In this document: piece by piece, positions 6,877 to 13,046 of the stretch | How positions within the stretch are numbered: the stretch's first letter is position 1 | Layout of the letters: each line of letters starts with the position of its first letter | Source of the DNA: an uncultured Halioglobus sp. | GTDB lineage: Bacteria > Pseudomonadota > Gammaproteobacteria > Pseudomonadales > Halieaceae | DNA length: 13,046 nt | Assembly: GCA_905480565.1 (NCBI GenBank) | Contig: CAJQQW010000131.1 | Coordinates: forward strand, 1-13,046 | Reading direction: 5' to 3' | The notes under the pieces: model-generated | Seen by the model: the letters and a program-made list of their open reading frames with translations, nothing else | The model's database searches: none | What the model was told of the DNA's origin: nothing | Position numbers and translations under genes: made by a program

Positions 6877-7917
6877 CTAAAGCAGTTCTTTGGCAAACAG
6901 TTCCATCACTTCGACATTCCCCACGGACAGCAGCATGGAGCCCACTTCACCGCGTTTGCCGGCCTCTTTCCAGGGAACGAGGCGCTCTTTGATGCGCTCC
7001 TTGGGGCCTACCAAAGCAACCTCGTCGAGCAATTCATTCGGCACCAGCGCCGTTGCCTCCTCCTTGTCACCCGCAAGGTACAGATCCTGAATACGGGTGG
7101 CGACTTCGCCATAACCGAGGCGGCCCGCGTAGTCGTGGTAGAAGTTTTTGCCTTTGGCACCCATGCCACCGATATACAGTGCAAGCCACGGCCTAAGCGC
7201 ATCGAACGCCGCATCGAGGTCGTCGTTGAGGGCCACTGTTACGAAGGGCGCAATATCAAAATCCTTCAGGCCCTTGCCATGTCCGGCCTTCGCAAACCCC
7301 TGCTCAATGTGCTCTCCGAGGACATCGTATTTCTCAGGGTTCATCCAAACGGGGAAAACGCCGTCGGCAACTTCACCGGCACAACGCAGACCAGCAGGCG
7401 TGATTGATGCGGTGTAAATCGGCACGTCAGGACACGCACTGAGAATGGATTTGAGCGGCTTGCCAAGCCCTGTAGTGCCCTCTCCATGATTGGGCATCTG
7501 GTAGACTTTTCCATCGAACTCGACCGGACCTTCACGGCCCATAATTGCGCGCATGATCTGGATGTATTCCTTGGTGCGCGTCACTGGCTTGCCGTAGGGC
7601 ACCCCGTGCCAACCCTCAACCACCTGCGGGCCAGATGCACCGAGACCTGCTATAAAACGCCCGCCCGACAACTGGTGCAGGGACATGGACGTCATGGCAC
7701 ACATAGCGGGCGTGCGCGCGGGCATTTGCATGATCGCTGTACCGACCTTGATCTTTTTGGTCTGGGCGAGAATCCATGAGGCTGTCGTTACGGCGTCATT
7801 GCCATACGCCTCTGCCGTCCATACGGAATCGAAGCCAACGGATTCAGCCTGTTGGATTAATTCGATCGGAACACTGATTTCTTTACCGGAATAGCCCAGC
7901 AGAAAGCCCAATTTCAT
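6877..7917 (-). CDS. LLM-class (luciferase-like) flavin-dependent oxidoreductase
   Basis: A 346-residue TIM-barrel protein of the bacterial luciferase-like monooxygenase superfamily, in the group often named LLM class F420-dependent oxidoreductase. It opens with MKLGFLLGYSGKEI (1-14). Typical segments follow: ESVGFDSVWTAEAYGND (25-41, second barrel strand), KIKVGTAIMQMPARTPA, then LSGGRFIAGLGASGPQVVEG, which contributes to the cofactor phosphate site. ASITPAGLRCAGEVADGVFP is the typical later barrel segment. The cofactor could be F420 or FMN; the sequence alone does not decide, and most gammaproteobacteria are not thought to make F420. The substrate is unknown. The start is ATG at 7917 with GGAG seven bases upstream. 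It lies between the cnoX-like gene (123-base gap) and aceK (56-base gap) on the same strand, so it may be an independent insertion into this cluster with its own promoter. Confidence 0.92.
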   Translation of the reverse strand: MKLGFLLGYSGKEISVPIELIQQAESVGFDSVWTAEAYGNDAVTTASWILAQTKKIKVGTAIMQMPARTPAMCAMTSMSLHQLSGGRFIAGLGASGPQVVEGWHGVPYGKPVTRTKEYIQIMRAIMGREGPVEFDGKVYQMPNHGEGTTGLGKPLKSILSACPDVPIYTASITPAGLRCAGEVADGVFPVWMNPEKYDVLGEHIEQGFAKAGHGKGLKDFDIAPFVTVALNDDLDAAFDALRPWLALYIGGMGAKGKNFYHDYAGRLGYGEVATRIQDLYLAGDKEEATALVPNELLDEVALVGPKERIKERLVPWKEAGKRGEVGSMLLSVGNVEVMELFAKELL

Positions 7918-8040
7918 AATTCATCTCCAGTGTCAGCCCGACTCAGAAGTCGCGGCTATTGTTCAGGTCATTGTTGGTCTCGCGGTGCATTTTGCCTGAT
8001 GGCAGCAGGAATTAGCAAAACTTGTTTTCCGGCGACGTCC

Positions 8041-8895
8041 TCAGTAGAGCAGGCTGTAGAGCTTACGCTGATATTCCACCGCCAGCGGATCGCCCTTGCC
8101 CAGCGACGAAATCGTATCCAGCAGCATACGCTTGGCCGCGCCATCGCCATGATCAAGATCCTTACGCAAGATCTCCACCAGATGCTCCATAGCCTCACGG
8201 AATTGCCCGTTATCGGTATATTGCACGCCGAGTTGATAGCGCACATCGAGATCATCGGGGCTTTCCGCCAGCTTTTGCTCCAGGGCCTCTATTTCAGGTG
8301 ACTTGGACGCCTCTCGCTTGATCTCCAGTTGCGCACGCAACTGTTCATAAGCGGCGTCCTTGTCGGCCATACGCACGCCGTCCAGCACTGTCTCCGCCTC
8401 GTCGAGCCGCATCGCCTCAATCAGGGCATGGGCATAGGCCAGGGTGATGCCATGTTCCTGATTAGAGTCGTTCCATGCCTGGCGCAGCAGAGTAAGCGCC
8501 TCAGTAAAATCACCCTCGGCCATGGCCGCCTCGGCCTGCTGCACCAATGCGTCCCAAGGCTTGGGAAGATACTTGGCGAGCATATCGCGCACAAAGGTTT
8601 CCGTCTGGGCACCTGCGAAACCATCCACTGGCTGTCCACCCTGAATCACCATTACAGTGGGTAAACTGCGCACACCAAGCTGTTGTGCAATTCCCTGTTG
8701 CTCGTCTGCATTCACCTTGGCGAGCAAAAAAGCACCCTCGTATTCGTTGGCAATTTTTTCCAGCAAAGGCATCAATACCTTGCACGGCTCACACCAATCG
8801 GCCCAGAAATCCACTACGACCGGGCGCTTGTGGGACTCCTCAATCAACAACGCCGCCGCATTGGTTTCATCGATGTTAACTATATGTTCAGTCAC
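8041..8895 (-). CDS. cnoX: Thioredoxin-TPR chaperone-like protein (CnoX/YbbN)
   Basis: A 284-residue protein, the same length as E. coli CnoX (YbbN). The thioredoxin domain (about 1-110) has VVVDFWADWCEPCKV (26-40), with an intact C35-E-P-C38 redox motif, and the cis-proline region VRSLPTVMV. The rest (about 113-284) is helical TPR-like repeats, with segments such as EAAMAEGDFTEALTLLRQAW and LGVQYTDNGQFREAMEHL. In E. coli the protein holds unfolding clients during oxidative (bleach) stress and passes them to DnaK/DnaJ/GrpE and GroEL. E. coli has lost the CXXC motif, whereas this version keeps both cysteines and may have disulfide exchange activity. The start is GTG at 8895 with AAGGTGAG just upstream; no nearby in-frame ATG is visible. 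It lies 59 bases after dapB and downstream of dnaK and dnaJ, so it could share their heat-shock transcript. Confidence 0.92.
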   Translation of the reverse strand: MTEHIVNIDETNAAALLIEESHKRPVVVDFWADWCEPCKVLMPLLEKIANEYEGAFLLAKVNADEQQGIAQQLGVRSLPTVMVIQGGQPVDGFAGAQTETFVRDMLAKYLPKPWDALVQQAEAAMAEGDFTEALTLLRQAWNDSNQEHGITLAYAHALIEAMRLDEAETVLDGVRMADKDAAYEQLRAQLEIKREASKSPEIEALEQKLAESPDDLDVRYQLGVQYTDNGQFREAMEHLVEILRKDLDHGDGAAKRMLLDTISSLGKGDPLAVEYQRKLYSLLY

Positions 8896-8954
8896 TTTCT
8901 CACCTTGAATGATTCAGTGCGCAATCGCTGACCCGCGCGTGTCGATGCACAGCC

Positions 8955-10876
<1,922 letters not shown>

Positions 10877-10903
10877 AACTTTCAGGTTACCGTAAATCGT
10901 AAA

Positions 10904-10930
10904 AGGGGACAGATTTAAAATCTGTCCCCT
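10904..10930. repeat. 27-bp palindrome with GGGGACAGATTT arms between dnaK and dnaJ
   Basis: The left arm AGGGGACAGATTT (10904-10916) and right arm AAATCTGTCCCCT (10918-10930) are perfect 13-base reverse complements around one central A. Read in the dnaK-to-dnaJ direction, the hairpin is followed by a short T-run (the C4 of the arm continues into T4), so it could act as a weak terminator or attenuator, or as an mRNA stability hairpin. From memory, GGGGACAGATTT with its complement is a widespread motif at the ends of small IS200/REP-associated (RAYT) elements in proteobacteria. This may therefore be a solo miniature relic, with no transposase nearby. Confidence 0.7.
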
Positions 10931-11019
10931 GCCAGGCGTTCACTGCGGAAGCTAACCTTCCCGGACCGCCGATGTGCGCGGCCCGTTGTTGGAGGCGTTC
11001 CCCAAACGGCTCTAAAGCC

Positions 11020-12950
11020 TTACTTTTGGTCGTCCTTCACTTCCTCGAACTCGGCATCTACCACGTCTTCACCGCCTGCAGAGTCGGTCTCTGCGCCGGC
11101 TTCTGCTGCGGCCGCCGCTTCACCCTCGGCTGCCTGCGCCGCATACATCTTTTGCGCCACGGGGCCCGTTGCCTCAGTCAGCGCGGTAGCTGCCGCATCG
11201 ATTGCATCCTTGTCATCTGCCTTGAGTGCCTCCTCAGCCTGCACGATAGCCGCTTCGATGGCTGCCTTCTCCTCGTCAGTGGCGTGCTCGCCCGCCTCTT
11301 CGACGGTCTTCTTCGCCGCGTGCACCAACCCATCACAGGTATTGCGTGCTGTTACCAGTTCCTCGAACTTGGCGTCCGCGTCGGCATTGGTCTCCGCGTC
11401 GGCCACCATTTGCTCGATGTCCTCCTCGCTCAACCCACCCGATGCGGTGATGCGGATAGACTGCTCCTTACCGGTTGCCTTGTCCTTGGCAGACACATGC
11501 AAAATACCATTGGCATCGAGGTCGAACGTTACCTCGATCTGCGGCATGCCGCGCTGCGCCGGGGGAATATCCGCAAGGTCGAACCGTCCCAGCGACTTAT
11601 TGCTCGACGCCTGCTTGCGCTCGCCCTGAATGACATGGATGGTCACCGCCGTCTGGTTGTCCTCGTACGTCGAAAACACCGTGACTTCTTGGTCGGAATC
11701 GTGGTGTTCTTTTCGATTAACGGCGTGGCTACACCACCCGCAGTCTCGATACCCAATGTCAGCGGGGTCACGTCAAGTAACAATACGTCTTTCACGTCGC
11801 CGGCCAGCACCGCGCCCTGAATAGAGGCACCCATGGCAACCGCTTCATCCGGGTTTACATCCCGGCGCGGCTCCTTGCCAAAGTAATCCGCCACCTGCGT
11901 CTGAACCAACGGCATACGTGTCTGACCACCGACCAGTATGACGTCGTCGATTTCAGAGGGCGACAGGCCCGCATCTTTCAGTGCCAACTTCACCGGGTCC
12001 ATAGACCGGTTGACCAGGTCTTCCACCAGGGCTTCCAGCTTGGCACGGCTCAGTTTCACCACCAGGTGCTTAGGCCCGGTCGCATCCGCCGTAATGTAGG
12101 GCAGGTTGACTTCGGTCTGCTGCGCGCTCGACAGCTCGATCTTGGCCTTTTCAGCGGCTTCCTTCAGACGCTGCAGGGCCAGGGGATCGTTGTGCACATC
12201 GATACCGCTGTCCTTTTTAAACTCCTCCGCCAGGTACTCGATGAGGCGCAGGTCAAAGTCTTCACCGCCGAGAAATGTGTCACCGTTGGTCGATAACACT
12301 TCGAACTGGTGCTCACCATCCACCTCGGCGATCTCAATAATAGAGATATCGAAGGTACCACCACCGAGGTCGTAAACCGCCACCGTGTGGTCACCCTTGG
12401 CTTTGTCCATACCGTAAGCGAGCGCAGCGGCCGTCGGCTCGTTGATAATGCGCTTGACGTCGAGACCCGCGATGCGGCCGGCATCTTTGGTGGCCTGGCG
12501 CTGGGAATCGTTGAAGTAGGCCGGTACAGTGACAACCGCTTCTGTGACCGTCTCACCGAGGTATTCCTCGGCGGTCTTTTTCATCTTGCGCAGCACTTCC
12601 GCCGACACCTGCGGCGGCGCCATCTTCTCGCCACGTGCCTCTACCCAGGCATCGCCATTGTCCGCTTCTGCGATGGTGTAGGGCACCATTTTGATGTCCT
12701 TTTGCACGACATCGTCTTTGAACTTACGCCCGATGAGGCGCTTCACCGCATACAGCGTGTTAGTCGGGTTGGTCACGGCCTGGCGCTTTGCGCTCTGACC
12801 CACCAGAATTTCACCTTCCTCGGTGTAACCCACGATAGAGGGTGTGGTGCGGTCACCTTCTGCATTCTCGATCACCTTGGGCTTACCGCCCTCAAGGACC
12901 GACACACAGGAGTTAGTGGTTCCAAGGTCTATTCCGATTATCTTTCCCAT
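11020..12950 (-). CDS. dnaK: Chaperone DnaK (Hsp70), split by an apparent one-base deletion
   Basis: Two overlapping open frames, 12950-11643 and 11679-11020, together encode an otherwise normal DnaK. Restoring one base gives 643 residues (E. coli 638). The ATPase domain starts [15 protein letters not shown] (1-15), with K70 in YAVKRLIG and the phosphate loop DLGGGTFD (194-201, including T199). The interdomain linker is VLLLDVTP (389-396). The substrate-binding domain follows, and the tail ends EEVKDDQK, the EEVKD-type motif of proteobacterial DnaK. The first frame is correct through IPTKKS (S423), then reads RCFRRTRTT and stops. The second frame resumes with [16 protein letters not shown] exactly where the protein should continue, with one codon (expected Gln) in between. 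ATG 12950 has GGAG six bases upstream. A sigma-32-like promoter lies further upstream. As written, only an ATPase domain plus a fragment would be made, which would normally be harmful, so a sequence error is plausible. Confidence 0.95.
11677..11684 (-). other. Site of the dnaK frameshift
   Basis: The minus strand reads TCACGGTG here. The family sequence expects Ser-Gln-Val, that is TCA CAG GTG or similar, so one base (an A in CAG) appears to be missing between 11681 and 11680. The site is not a homopolymer and lacks the slippery heptamer of a programmed -1 shift. That favours a point deletion or assembly error over recoding. Confidence 0.85.
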
Positions 12951-13008
12951 TGTCTTCTCCGTTGTCCTGCCGGCTTGCCACCGGCGCTAACTGTTTCGTC
13001 TGTTCTCT

Positions 13009-13036
13009 ATATTGGCCCTTTCGGACCGATTTCAAG
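13009..13036 (-). promoter_or_regulatory. Sigma-32 (heat-shock) promoter for dnaK
   Basis: Reading toward dnaK, CTTGAAA (13036-13030) is a perfect match to the sigma-32 -35 element. After a 13-base spacer, GCCAATAT (13016-13009) matches six of eight bases of the CCCCATAT-type -10 element. The start codon lies about 60 bases further on. A small hairpin (GCCGG/CCGGC arms at 12969-12973 and 12981-12985) lies in the predicted leader. This is the expected control for a dnaK-dnaJ unit and could extend to dapB and cnoX. Confidence 0.65.
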
Positions 13037-13046
13037 GGCGCGGCGT

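Noticed and set aside
7918..8040. Possible terminator or riboswitch in the 123-base gap after the cnoX-like gene
   Set aside because: Only a short GAAAAC/GTTTT pairing and no T-run were visible; apart from the GGAG ribosome-binding site of the next gene I see nothing definite there.
6806..8895. Identical 11-base starts (GTGACTGAACA) of aceK and the cnoX-like gene
   Set aside because: The match ends after four codons and the flanks differ, so chance is more likely than duplication or a shared signal.
10904..10930. Palindrome as a strong intrinsic terminator ending the dnaK transcript
   Set aside because: The T-run is only about four bases and the stem is AT-rich near the loop, so strong termination is unlikely; kept as a repeat with possible weak attenuation.
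10877..11019. 8-base direct repeat AGGCGTTC flanking part of the dnaK-dnaJ gap
   Set aside because: It is too short and not positioned as a target-site duplication around the palindrome.
10972..11820. 282-codon plus-strand open frame opposite dnaK
   Set aside because: It is antisense to the conserved dnaK C-terminal half; its Cys/Leu/Arg-rich product is typical of a reverse reading of GC-rich coding DNA.

Overview
The window looks like chromosomal DNA from a gammaproteobacterium. It carries the dnaK-dnaJ-dapB order typical of that class, an AceK of 592 residues with E. coli-like active-site residues, and a TesB and a CnoX/YbbN of almost exactly the E. coli lengths. The extra luciferase-like flavoprotein, the double TetR regulator and the thioesterase recall marine, lipid-using lineages such as Halieaceae (OM60/NOR5), but that placement is inference only. 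The DNA is moderately GC-rich, coding density is high, and no stretch of more than about 150 bases lacks a gene. I see no RNA gene, CRISPR array, phage gene or intact insertion sequence.

Left part (1-3778, plus strand): the last 31 codons of a tag-type 3-methyladenine DNA glycosylase run in from the left edge. They are followed by a MATE-family multidrug/Na+ antiporter with a TTG start, a 433-residue regulator made of two TetR units in one chain, and a TesB-type acyl-CoA thioesterase whose likely start is a GTG at 2924. The regulator and thioesterase are probably co-transcribed.

Right part (3775-12950, minus strand): in transcription order these are dnaK, dnaJ, dapB, a CnoX/YbbN-like thioredoxin-TPR protein, an LLM-class flavin oxidoreductase, aceK, and two histidine phosphatases. 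Several are tightly joined: dnaJ/dapB overlap by four bases (ATGA) and aceK/phosphatase by one base (TGATG). A convincing sigma-32 heat-shock promoter lies upstream of dnaK. A 27-bp palindrome sits between dnaK and dnaJ, and a 14-bp perfect palindrome sits between the flavoprotein gene and aceK. The two strands converge on a single CTAG that supplies the stop codon of both tesB and the last phosphatase.

Two reading-frame anomalies stand out. dnaK is split by the apparent loss of one base near 11680, giving two open frames that together make a normal 643-residue DnaK. The last phosphatase has its RHG active-site motif in frame, but no ATG, GTG or TTG upstream of it; one base fewer in a six-base homopolymer would join it to a good ATG. 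Both could be sequencing or assembly errors, or real. I did not find a clearly new multi-gene system. The best leads are the dnaK frame break, the phosphatase start, the double TetR, the pair of phosphatases behind aceK, and the placement of cnoX beside dnaKJ.
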